A DNA stretch of 64,000 nucleotides, from the NCBI GenBank assembly GCA_035762545.1, contig DASTOM010000008.1, positions 119,739 through 183,738 on the forward strand. The letters run 5' to 3'. This document shows, piece after piece, positions 33,893-40,793 of this stretch. The notes beneath the pieces are model-generated. The model ran no database searches. It saw only the letters and a list, made by a program, of their open reading frames with translations, and was not told the origin of the DNA. Position 1 is the first letter of the stretch; each line of letters starts with the position of its first letter. The DNA is from JANQRA01 sp035762545. GTDB taxonomy: Bacteria > Actinomycetota > Acidimicrobiia > Spongiisociales > ZC4RG35. The translations under genes and the position numbers were made by a program.

Positions 33893-33996
33893 GCGAACCC
33901 GGGGTACGTCAGCCCGTATATGGGACGAATCCGCTCATCTACAACGGGAACGTGAGCTGATTTCACCCATATATGGGCTGTGCAACCCCGGGTTGC
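33893..33996. repeat. Large imperfect inverted repeat between dnaE2 and the M15 gene
   Basis: Arms 33893-33924 and 33966-33996 are inverted copies of about 31 bases with a few mismatches and one gap, enclosing a 41-base spacer. Each arm itself contains near-palindromes, for example CCCATATATGGG and GCAACCC-C-GGGTTGC. It lies directly downstream of the M15 carboxypeptidase stop and upstream of the dnaE2 SOS box. Terminator, insulator or the footprint of a small mobile repeat are possible. Confidence 0.75.
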
Positions 33997-34006
33997 GGTA
34001 TGGTCA

Positions 34007-34885
34007 CTACCGGCCGCTCTTGGAGAAGTGCATCCAGTCCTTGAGGCTGTTCCAATCGCCACCCCAGGCCCAGCCGATCTCGGCGAATGCCTCGACGACG
34101 ACATCACCGTCGAAGATCATCCCCACCCGGACGTCCTCCCGATCGATGTATGCCGACGCCAGTTCGGGTATCACCAGGTCACCACGGAGGTAGGGGTTGT
34201 GGAACGGGTTGACGTCGATGGCGAGACCGAAGGCGTGCTGTGACCAATTGGACGAACCGACCGCGGGCCGACACACGAACGAAGTCGTCTCGTTCCAGTC
34301 GCCGGTGGGATGGTCGTCGACCTCCTCGAGACGGACCACTCGCATCTGTTCGATGGGGAATCCCGCCTCGAACAGCTTGCGGAACACTTCGACGACCCCC
34401 TCCGCCTCGGCGGCGTTGACGATCATCTCACCCGTGTGGACCTTGCCGTCGAATCCGTGATGGCTCATCGTGAGGTATCGGAGGTCGTCGACGTCTACCG
34501 GACATCCCTCCACCCAGCTCGACCGGGCGAGCACGTCGACCGGGATCTCGGAGATTGACGACTCCCAGCCTCCGCTCGCCGGCGGCTCCAGCAGGTCGAG
34601 GGGCTCGAGTTGGCGGTCGACGAGCTCGGGCGGCGTCTCCTGGACCTCTCCGTGCCCATCCGGGCGCAGCGGGAGCAGACGGGTGCCCAGCCAGTCGGGG
34701 CGTGCGAAAGGGTTCACCGTCGTCGTTGTAGTCGGCGGCACGGTGGAAGTCGTCACCGGCACGGTGGTGGTCGTGGCCACGGAGGTCGTGGTAGTCGTCT
34801 CGACGGCCGTCGTGACCGGGTCGACGGCGGGTGACGCGGCGCATCCCACGAGCGTCAGAGCCAAGACCGCGATTCCAGCACGCAT
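34007..34885 (-). CDS. M15 family D-alanyl-D-alanine carboxypeptidase lipoprotein (VanY-like)
   Basis: A 292-residue lipoprotein. The lipobox LVGC is at about residues 11-14 and a long Thr/Val/Pro-rich linker runs to about residue 50, suiting a cell-wall protein. The C-terminal domain (about 110-290) has the M15 motif SSNWSQHAFGLAIDVNP (SxHxxGxAxD) near 213-225 and a C-terminal WMHFS with the third zinc ligand. It probably trims peptidoglycan stem peptides outside the membrane. ATG 34885 lies 8 bases after TAACGT. The gene diverges from nagA, and a large inverted repeat follows its stop. Confidence 0.87.
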   Translation of the reverse strand: MRAGIAVLALTLVGCAASPAVDPVTTAVETTTTTSVATTTTVPVTTSTVPPTTTTTVNPFARPDWLGTRLLPLRPDGHGEVQETPPELVDRQLEPLDLLEPPASGGWESSISEIPVDVLARSSWVEGCPVDVDDLRYLTMSHHGFDGKVHTGEMIVNAAEAEGVVEVFRKLFEAGFPIEQMRVVRLEEVDDHPTGDWNETTSFVCRPAVGSSNWSQHAFGLAIDVNPFHNPYLRGDLVIPELASAYIDREDVRVGMIFDGDVVVEAFAEIGWAWGGDWNSLKDWMHFSKSGR

Positions 34886-34893
34886 CCGTCTCG

Positions 34894-34899
34894 ACGTTA
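34894..34899 (-). promoter_or_regulatory. -10 element TAACGT of the M15 gene
   Basis: Minus-strand TAACGT with an 8-base spacer to ATG 34885. Confidence 0.5.
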
Positions 34900-34948
34900 G
34901 GAGCACCCTCCGGTTGCGGTGAGGGCTTCCGGCATGGCTCAATAGAGC

Positions 34949-36052
34949 ATGCCCACGATCCGAAACGGACGACTCATCGACCGCGACGTAGCCGACCTCC
35001 ACTTTTTCGAAGGCTCGATAGTGGAGGAGGCGGCGGACTCCGAGGTGATCGATGTCTCCGGCCAGGTGGTCATCCCTGGGCTGATCGACATCCAGATCAA
35101 CGGTGGGTTCGGATACGACTTCACCCAGGACCCGACGACGATCTGGGCCGTGGGTGAACGACTGCCGGAATTGGGCGTCACCGCCTTCCTGCCCACGGTC
35201 GTCACCTCGCCGGACGAGGTGACCGATCTGGCAATCGACGTCGTCGCCAACGGAAGGCCCGCTGGGTACATCGGCGCCGAGGTCCTCGGCCTCCATCTCG
35301 AGGGCCCGTGGATCGCCCCCGAGATGCATGGTGCCCACAACCCGGCCCACATCGTCGATCCCGACCTGGGAGTCGCCGCCAAATGGGCGGACTCGGGTGT
35401 GGTCCGGATCGTGACCCTGGCACCGGAGCGACCCGGTGCGACCGAGGTCGGAACTCTGCTCGACGGGTATGGAATCGTCGTCTCCGTCGGACACACCAAC
35501 GCCGACCACGCCACCGCGGCCTCTGCACTCGGCTCGTACGCCAGCCTGGCCACCCACCTCTTCAATCAGATGACGCCACTGGGTCATCGCGAGCCAGGAG
35601 TCGTGGGGGCCGTCCTCGAGTCAGCTCATCCGGCGATCATGATCGTCGACGGCCACCACCTCGCCGAGACCACTGTCGACCTGGCGTGGCGCATCCTGGG
35701 CCCCGAGCGGACGGTGCTCGTCACCGACGCCATGGCCGCTCTGGGCCTGGGCCACGGCACCTACCCTCTCGGCGACGGACCGATCACGGTGGGAGACGAC
35801 GGGCCGCGCACCGCTGACGGCCGGCTGGCCGGGAGCGTGGTCACCCTGCCCCGGGCCATCCAGAACCTGGTCGCGGCGACAGGCATCCCCCGGCACCTGG
35901 CGATCCCCGCTGCCACATCGAACCCGGCCCGGATCCTCCGCCTCGAGGACCGTGGATCACTCGATCCGGGCAGTCGCGCCGACATAGTCCTGCTCGACGC
36001 CGCCGGAGAGGTGACGGACACCTACTCGAACGGGATCCGCCACTCCCGGTAA
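34949..36052 (+). CDS. nagA: N-acetylglucosamine-6-phosphate deacetylase
   Basis: A 367-residue amidohydrolase that removes acetate from GlcNAc-6-phosphate, recycling amino sugars from peptidoglycan. The pattern is clear: PGLIDIQINGGFGYDF at the start of the barrel, LHLEGPWIAPEMHGAH with the metal-binding Glu/His region, VGHTNADH, HLFNQM and a VTDAMAALGL segment with the catalytic Asp. The C-terminal strand AATSNPARIL and SRADIVLLD complete the fold. Its neighbour is a divergent peptidoglycan carboxypeptidase, consistent with wall recycling. No nagB is adjacent. The ATG has neither a good Shine-Dalgarno nor a clear TANNNT element. Confidence 0.93.
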   Translation: MPTIRNGRLIDRDVADLHFFEGSIVEEAADSEVIDVSGQVVIPGLIDIQINGGFGYDFTQDPTTIWAVGERLPELGVTAFLPTVVTSPDEVTDLAIDVVANGRPAGYIGAEVLGLHLEGPWIAPEMHGAHNPAHIVDPDLGVAAKWADSGVVRIVTLAPERPGATEVGTLLDGYGIVVSVGHTNADHATAASALGSYASLATHLFNQMTPLGHREPGVVGAVLESAHPAIMIVDGHHLAETTVDLAWRILGPERTVLVTDAMAALGLGHGTYPLGDGPITVGDDGPRTADGRLAGSVVTLPRAIQNLVAATGIPRHLAIPAATSNPARILRLEDRGSLDPGSRADIVLLDAAGEVTDTYSNGIRHSR

Positions 36053-36104
36053 CCCGAGTGCCGTCATCGGTGTCAAAGGACTTGGTAGCTTGACCATCTC
36101 GGTC

Positions 36105-36112
36105 GAAGGAGG
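36105..36112 (+). promoter_or_regulatory. Shine-Dalgarno GAAGGAGG of the GlsB-like gene
   Basis: GAAGGAGG with a 7-base spacer to ATG 36120. An upstream TAGCTT at 36086-36091 is a possible -10, which would give this gene a conventional leader. Confidence 0.55.
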
Positions 36113-36119
36113 ACTATCC

Positions 36120-36401
36120 ATGGACGGATTTTGGACAACCATCTGGCAGGGGTTGCTCGCCGGAATCATCGTTGGACCGCTGGCACGCCTCGTCCTGCCC
36201 GGAAAGCAGAACATATCGCTGATCATGACGATCCTCGTCGGCGCAGTAGGCGCCATCGGCGGTGGTCTCCTCTACGAGGCACTCGGCGGCGAGCCCACGG
36301 CCGGTATCGACTGGATCAAGCTCATCGTTCAGGTCGGCGTAGCCGTGCTCGTCGTGGTGATCTTCGGCGCCCTCTTCAAGCCCAAGTCTCCCGCAACCTG
36401 A
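36120..36401 (+). CDS. GlsB/YeaQ/YmgE family membrane protein
   Basis: A 93-residue protein with three membrane helices and Gly-rich packing (LLAGIIVGPLARLVLPGKQ, ILVGAVGAIGGGLLYEALGG), the signature of the family once called transglycosylase-associated protein. Members are general-stress-induced small membrane proteins of unknown mechanism. The ATG is well supported by GAAGGAGG 7 bases upstream. It is a single-gene unit ended by a clear rho-independent terminator. Confidence 0.85.
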   Translation: MDGFWTTIWQGLLAGIIVGPLARLVLPGKQNISLIMTILVGAVGAIGGGLLYEALGGEPTAGIDWIKLIVQVGVAVLVVVIFGALFKPKSPAT

Positions 36402-36421
36402 ACTGACCTGACGTCGATTGG

Positions 36422-36450
36422 AAACGGCCGGGCATCCGCCCGGCCGTTTT
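36422..36450 (+). terminator. Rho-independent terminator after the GlsB-like gene
   Basis: AAACGGCCGGGC (36422-36433) and GCCCGGCCGTTT (36438-36449) form a perfect 12-bp stem with a 4-base ATCC loop, ending in a short T-run. It is the clearest intrinsic terminator in the window and lies only 9 bases before the next -10 element. Confidence 0.9.
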
Positions 36451-36458
36451 CTCGTCCC

Positions 36459-36464
36459 TAGATT
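36459..36464 (+). promoter_or_regulatory. -10 element TAGATT of the alpha/beta hydrolase
   Basis: TAGATT with a 7-base spacer to ATG 36472, starting 9 bases after the terminator of the previous gene. Confidence 0.6.
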
Positions 36465-36471
36465 GACCACC

Positions 36472-37335
36472 ATGCAGGACATACGGATTCCCGTCCCCGG
36501 GGGAGACATCAATGTCTGGCAACGTCCGGCAAAGCCCGGCCAGCCGACCGCGGTGTTGGTTCACGGGCTCACCGGCACCTCCCGATGGTGGACCAGAGTG
36601 GTCGACCACCTCCCCTCCGGGATGGGAGTGGCCGCACTCGATGTTCGGGGCCGTGGTGCCAGCTCAGAGACACCGCCCCCTTACGACGCCGCCTCCATCG
36701 CCGAGGATATGGCTCGCACTATGGATCGCCTCGGGCTCGATACCGCAATCGTCGTCGGCTACTCGATGGGCGGCTGGATCGTGTCCGTATTCGACGAGCG
36801 ATACCCGAAGCGGGCCGACCGCTTACTCTTGGTCGACGGCGGGCTGGCCTTGCCTCCCCACCCGTCGGGTGACCCTGACCAGGCCATCGAAGCGGTCGTC
36901 GGCCCCTCGCTGGCCCGTCTCGACACCACTTTCTCCTCCCGGGAGGCGTTCTACGACTACTGGAAGGCACATCCGGCCCTGGAGAGATACTGGGACGATT
37001 CGATGCGAGACGCCCTCGACTTCGAGCTCGTCGAGTCGAGCGATGGCTTCGTGGTCAGGGCCAACTCCGAGGCGATTCGCACTTCGGCACGTGAGATAAC
37101 CGTGGACCCGGCCACCAACGAAGCGGGCACACGGGTGACATCCCCGAGCCTGCTGATCGTGGTCGAACGGGGCACGGCTGACCAGCCCGGCGGGATGATG
37201 CCGCTGGCCACGGCCGAGGCCGCCGCTGCGGCCAACCCAAACCTGGAAATGCTCTACCTCGAAGACCTCAACCACTACACCCTGGTCCTGGGTGAGGGCG
37301 CGTCGCGGGTAGCCGCCGCGATCGCGTCGGGGTAG
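36472..37335 (+). CDS. Alpha/beta-fold hydrolase
   Basis: A 287-residue alpha/beta hydrolase. The oxyanion segment LVHGLTGTSRWW is near residue 30. The nucleophile Ser is in GYSMGGW near residue 100, and a C-terminal His is in LNHYTLVLG. The acid residue is unclear because the usual Asp loop is replaced by ERGTADQPGG. The cap region is acidic and Tyr/Trp-rich. Substrate cannot be predicted; esterases and epoxide hydrolases are relatives. ATG 36472 is fixed by TAGATT 7 bases upstream, just beyond the terminator of the previous gene. Confidence 0.82.
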   Translation: MQDIRIPVPGGDINVWQRPAKPGQPTAVLVHGLTGTSRWWTRVVDHLPSGMGVAALDVRGRGASSETPPPYDAASIAEDMARTMDRLGLDTAIVVGYSMGGWIVSVFDERYPKRADRLLLVDGGLALPPHPSGDPDQAIEAVVGPSLARLDTTFSSREAFYDYWKAHPALERYWDDSMRDALDFELVESSDGFVVRANSEAIRTSAREITVDPATNEAGTRVTSPSLLIVVERGTADQPGGMMPLATAEAAAAANPNLEMLYLEDLNHYTLVLGEGASRVAAAIASG

Positions 37336-37341
37336 TACCGT
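37336..37341 (+). promoter_or_regulatory. -10 element TACCGT of the dodecin gene
   Basis: TACCGT begins right after the hydrolase stop codon and is followed by 6 bases and ATG 37348. Confidence 0.55.
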
Positions 37342-37347
37342 CGCCGC

Positions 37348-37572
37348 ATGTCGTCGATCACGAAGACCATCAGACTGTCGGGCAAGGCGGGCGGCTCGAT
37401 CGAGGATGCCGTGCGCACCGTCCTCGCCCGGGCAGCGAGCACCATCTCGGACATCCACCACTTCGAGATCGTCAAAGTGGGCGGGGAGGTCGACGAATCG
37501 GGCGCGCCGACCGCCTTCACCGTGACTCTCGACATCACCTTCGGGATCAAGGACACCGTCGAACACGGCTAG
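37348..37572 (+). CDS. Dodecin family flavin-binding protein
   Basis: A 74-residue dodecin-like protein. Dodecins form hollow dodecamers that bind and buffer flavins (FMN in most bacteria). The sequence has the family shape: a beta strand, a Ser-rich SIEDAVRTVLARAASTISDI helix, an HHFEIVKVGGEV strand and a final antiparallel strand. The flavin-stacking Trp found in many dodecins is replaced here by a His-rich segment (DIHHFEI). The gene starts 6 bases after TACCGT and lies directly after a hydrolase. Confidence 0.85.
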   Translation: MSSITKTIRLSGKAGGSIEDAVRTVLARAASTISDIHHFEIVKVGGEVDESGAPTAFTVTLDITFGIKDTVEHG

Positions 37573-37574
37573 GC

Positions 37575-38201
37575 ATGAACGAAACGGTGCTGCGATCGGT
37601 TCGGCTCGCCCTGGCGTCGTTGATCACCGTCGCTCTGGCGGCACAGCTCATCATCGGCCTGAGCCGATCGGGTCTGTCGATCGTCAATTTCTTCAGCTAC
37701 TTCACAGTCCTCAGCAACACCATGGCCGTGGTGATGCTGACGATGCTCGCCTTCCGGCCCGACCGGGACGAGACACGGTGGTTCGCCATCTTCAGGGGCG
37801 CGGTCACGGTCTACATGAGCGTGACCGGCCTCGTCTACGTCACGATCCTCGCCCCCAACCTCGCTGACGTCGGTGTGCCCGAGCCCTGGATCGACTGGAC
37901 GATCCACATCCTCGGCCCCCTCGCAGTGATCCTCGACTGGTTCTTCAACCCCCCGCCCCGGCGTCTCGACGACAACGCCATCTGGATCTGGCTTTCCTTT
38001 CCCGCCCTGTACCTGATGTACTCCCTGGCCCGGGGACCGATCGCCGACTGGTATCCGTACCCCTTCCTCGACCCCTCCCAGGAGAACGGGTACGCCGGTG
38101 TCGGGCTGTGGAGTCTCATCGTCGGGGTCGTGGTCCTCGCCTTCGGCTTCCTGTACTACTGGTGGGTCAATCGGGCCAACAAGGTGGTCGCGGAGGCATG
38201 A
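37575..38201 (+). CDS. Pr6Pr family six-helix membrane protein
   Basis: A 208-residue integral membrane protein with six helices, resembling Pr6Pr family proteins of Actinomycetota (conserved FSYFTVLSNTMAV in helix 2 and a HILGPLAVILDW helix). Aromatic residues cluster near helix ends, especially Trp and Tyr in the last third. Function unknown. The ATG lies 2 bases after the dodecin stop and its own stop overlaps the next ATG (ATGA), so it is cotranscribed with an MBL-fold hydrolase. Confidence 0.8.
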   Translation: MNETVLRSVRLALASLITVALAAQLIIGLSRSGLSIVNFFSYFTVLSNTMAVVMLTMLAFRPDRDETRWFAIFRGAVTVYMSVTGLVYVTILAPNLADVGVPEPWIDWTIHILGPLAVILDWFFNPPPRRLDDNAIWIWLSFPALYLMYSLARGPIADWYPYPFLDPSQENGYAGVGLWSLIVGVVVLAFGFLYYWWVNRANKVVAEA

Positions 38202-39175
38202 CGCTCCCTCCGCCGCAGTCGCTGGGCTCGGGCATCCATCTCATCCCGCTCCCGCTGCCGTTCAAGTCTCCACCCTGGGTCAACACCTATGCGGTCGAGG
38301 CAGGGGACGGACTGCTGCTCATCGACTGCGGGGCCGACTGGGATGACGGGCGCAGCGCCTTGCGTGAGGGGTTCGCCGCCCTCGGCCTCGATGAGGCTGC
38401 GGTTCATACCCTCGTCGTCTCCCATCTCCATCCCGACCACGTCGGCATGTCGGCACGACTGGTGCGGGAGTGGGGTTGCCGGTTCGTGATGCACGAGAAG
38501 GCGGCGCTTCTCGTCGAGAGATACAACGACACGCCCGGATACGTCGAACGACTCACCACGCTCGCCCGCATCCACGGTATGCCGCCGCCGATCCTCAGCC
38601 AGGCAGCCGCGGTGCAACGTGCCGACTACATGCCGGTCATCGATCCACCCGACCACGTCGTGGCCGATGGCGACGAGATCGACCTCGGCGACGGCCGTCG
38701 ATTCGACGTGGTCCACACCCCCGGACACGAGCAGGCCCACATTTGTCTGCTCGACAGCCTGACCGGCATCGTCTTCTCCGGCGACCACGTGTTGCCGCGG
38801 ATCTCGCCGGTCATCATGTACGACCTCGACCTCACCGACCCGTTGGGCGACTACATGCGATCCCTCGAACGTCTGCTCGAGATGGCGATCGGGGTCACAT
38901 ATCCGGCTCACGGCACCCTCATCGACCGCGGTGACGAGCGGGCCCGCCAGATCCTCCTCCACCACGATCGCCGACTCCGGGACATGACGGGCCTGGTGGC
39001 CCAGGCCACGACGTACGCCTGGGAGGTGATGATCAAGTCGTTCCGGCCCAACCTCAACGTCGTCGAGTCCCGTCTCGCCTTCCTGGAGACCATTTCACAC
39101 CTGGAGCATCTGAGACTGGCAGGTCGCATTCAAGGTGAGGATCGGGATGGCCGATCGTATTACACCCGTCTGTAG
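38198..39175 (+). CDS. MBL-fold metallo-hydrolase
   Basis: A 325-residue metallo-beta-lactamase-fold hydrolase. The zinc motif SHLHPDHVG (HxHxDH) is at residues 75-83, and additional ligands are in VHTPGHEQAHI and FSGDHVLP. The C-terminal third is helical and may be a winged-helix-like domain (HLEHLRLAGRI), as in LACTB2-type and related hydrolases. Substrate is unknown. GCGGAGGC precedes the ATG, which overlaps the stop of the Pr6Pr gene. Confidence 0.87.
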   Translation: MTLPPPQSLGSGIHLIPLPLPFKSPPWVNTYAVEAGDGLLLIDCGADWDDGRSALREGFAALGLDEAAVHTLVVSHLHPDHVGMSARLVREWGCRFVMHEKAALLVERYNDTPGYVERLTTLARIHGMPPPILSQAAAVQRADYMPVIDPPDHVVADGDEIDLGDGRRFDVVHTPGHEQAHICLLDSLTGIVFSGDHVLPRISPVIMYDLDLTDPLGDYMRSLERLLEMAIGVTYPAHGTLIDRGDERARQILLHHDRRLRDMTGLVAQATTYAWEVMIKSFRPNLNVVESRLAFLETISHLEHLRLAGRIQGEDRDGRSYYTRL

Positions 39176-39253
39176 CTTTTACAAGACGCCCATCCGTGGG
39201 AATATGTGTCCACTGAGCGGTCACGGCCGTTCGACCCCTGGGAAGGAACATTG

Positions 39254-39424
39254 ATGATCTTTGCGTATCTGGATGCAGGCTCCGGGAGCCTCATCTTGCA
39301 GGCGATCCTCGGCGGTGCCGCCGGGATCCTGGTGGCGTTCAAGGCTTGGAAAGCCCGCTTGATGGGCAAACAGGCCGTAGCCGAGGCCAGCGCCGACGGC
39401 GCCGATACAGACACCGACGTCTGA
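39254..39424 (+). CDS. Small single-helix membrane protein (AYLDxGSGS type)
   Basis: A 56-residue protein with the motif AYLDAGSGSLILQAILGG at its N-terminus, a membrane helix (about residues 12-30), a basic segment and an acidic tail. Short proteins with an AYLDPGSGS-like start recur next to methyltransferases and sulfatase-like genes in several bacteria; this is recollection rather than a search. GGAAGGAAC lies a few bases before the ATG. The following methyltransferase starts 7 bases after its stop, so they are probably cotranscribed. It may be a membrane adaptor of an envelope-modifying system. Confidence 0.65.
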   Translation: MIFAYLDAGSGSLILQAILGGAAGILVAFKAWKARLMGKQAVAEASADGADTDTDV

Positions 39425-39431
39425 ACCGATC

Positions 39432-40793
39432 GTGACCCGACCCGACCCGGGGTCCTTCCGCGATCCCGCGTCCCACATCGTCGTCGATGACGACCGTGTC
39501 CTCCGTCTGCTCGACGAACGTGGGTTGGCAGGGTGGCGGGCTCTCTCCGACACAGACTTCTTCCACAAGGCCGTAGACGAGGGTCTGCTGATCGAGTCGA
39601 AGGAAGTCGATGCCACAGGCTTCGATGCCGCAGGAGCTCTCGAGCACCTGCGGCTGCCGTTCATCTCCTATCCCTACGAGTGGACCTTCTCGATGCTGCG
39701 CGATGCGGCCCTCCTCCAACTCGACCTACTCGAGAGGGCGCTCCAATCGGGTCTCACCATCAAGGACGCCACGCCGTTCAATGTCCAGTTCATTGGTGGA
39801 AAGCCGGTCTTCATCGACATCGGCTCGTTCGAGGCCTATACGCCAGGTGAGCCGTGGATCGGCTATCGCCAATTCACCCGCCAGTTCCTCTTTCCGCTGA
39901 TGATGCGCGCCTGGGCGGGGATACCGTTCCAACCCTGGCTCCGGGGGAACATGGAGGGACCGACCGCGGCCGAGATGAAGGCCCTGCTCCCCCGCTCCGC
40001 CCGAAGCCGCCCCACGGCGATGATGCACGTGTCGCTCCAGGCCCGGATGGAGGAACGGATGTCGGGCGCTGCTGTCCGCGGCGAACTGAGGACTGCAGGG
40101 TTCAGCGCCGACCTGATCCTCACCAATGTCCGCAAGCTGAGAAAGACGATCGCCGGGCTCATCTGGGACGGATCGGGCGAGGGGTGGGTCGAGTACGACC
40201 AATGCACCCACGTCGGTAGGGACCGTGAGTCGAAAGGTGAGTTCCTCCGAGTCGCTATCGATCGCCACCATCCCGAGCGTGTTCTCGATCTCGGCGCCAA
40301 CGACGGCTTCTTCTCCGAGATCGCGGCGCAGTCCGGCGCCACGGCAATAGCCGTCGATGGGGACGAGCAGGTTCTCGACGCCCTGTACAATCGGGGCACC
40401 ACGGTTTCGTTGGTGCTCGCCGACCTGACCAACCCGTCGCCGGCCCAGGGCTGGGCCGGGGTGGAACGTCCCAGCTTGATCGAGCGGGCCAATCCCGACT
40501 TCGTCGTCGCCTACGGCCTGATCCATCATCTCATCTACACCGCCAGCATCCCTCCCGCCACGGTCATCGACTGGCTGGCCTCCTTCGGCTGCCCGGTCGT
40601 GGTCGAGTTCGTTTCGCCCGAAGACGAGATGGTCGCCCGTCTCACCGCGAACAAGACCGAGGCCGAGTTGCATCCAGGCAGGACGAGGCCCGAGTTCGAG
40701 TCCCTGGTTGCTCGCCATTTCGCCACGGTCTCCACTCGCGAGCTCGGCGGCGGGGTGAGGGTGCTCTACGAGCTGGCGCCGCTCACGGCGTGA
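39432..40793 (+). CDS. Class I SAM-dependent methyltransferase with N-terminal domain
   Basis: A 453-residue protein. The C-terminal half has a Rossmann-type methyltransferase domain with the SAM motif VLDLGANDGFF near residue 282, an acidic motif after it (AIAVDGDE) and a motif IV-like loop (DFVVAYGLIHHL). The N-terminal 250 residues form a separate domain with a KDATPFNVQFIGGKPVFID segment, reminiscent of kinase-like or nodulation-type proteins. Its role is unclear. The small membrane protein lies upstream and a sulfatase-like membrane protein converges from downstream, overlapping by 11 bases. A surface lipid or glycan target is an inference from these neighbours. Confidence 0.8.
   Translation: MTRPDPGSFRDPASHIVVDDDRVLRLLDERGLAGWRALSDTDFFHKAVDEGLLIESKEVDATGFDAAGALEHLRLPFISYPYEWTFSMLRDAALLQLDLLERALQSGLTIKDATPFNVQFIGGKPVFIDIGSFEAYTPGEPWIGYRQFTRQFLFPLMMRAWAGIPFQPWLRGNMEGPTAAEMKALLPRSARSRPTAMMHVSLQARMEERMSGAAVRGELRTAGFSADLILTNVRKLRKTIAGLIWDGSGEGWVEYDQCTHVGRDRESKGEFLRVAIDRHHPERVLDLGANDGFFSEIAAQSGATAIAVDGDEQVLDALYNRGTTVSLVLADLTNPSPAQGWAGVERPSLIERANPDFVVAYGLIHHLIYTASIPPATVIDWLASFGCPVVVEFVSPEDEMVARLTANKTEAELHPGRTRPEFESLVARHFATVSTRELGGGVRVLYELAPLTA

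Noticed and set aside
39206..39253. Longer small membrane protein starting upstream of 39254
   Set aside because: The ATG at 39254 has a GGAAGGAAC site in the right place, and the conserved AYLD motif begins three residues later.
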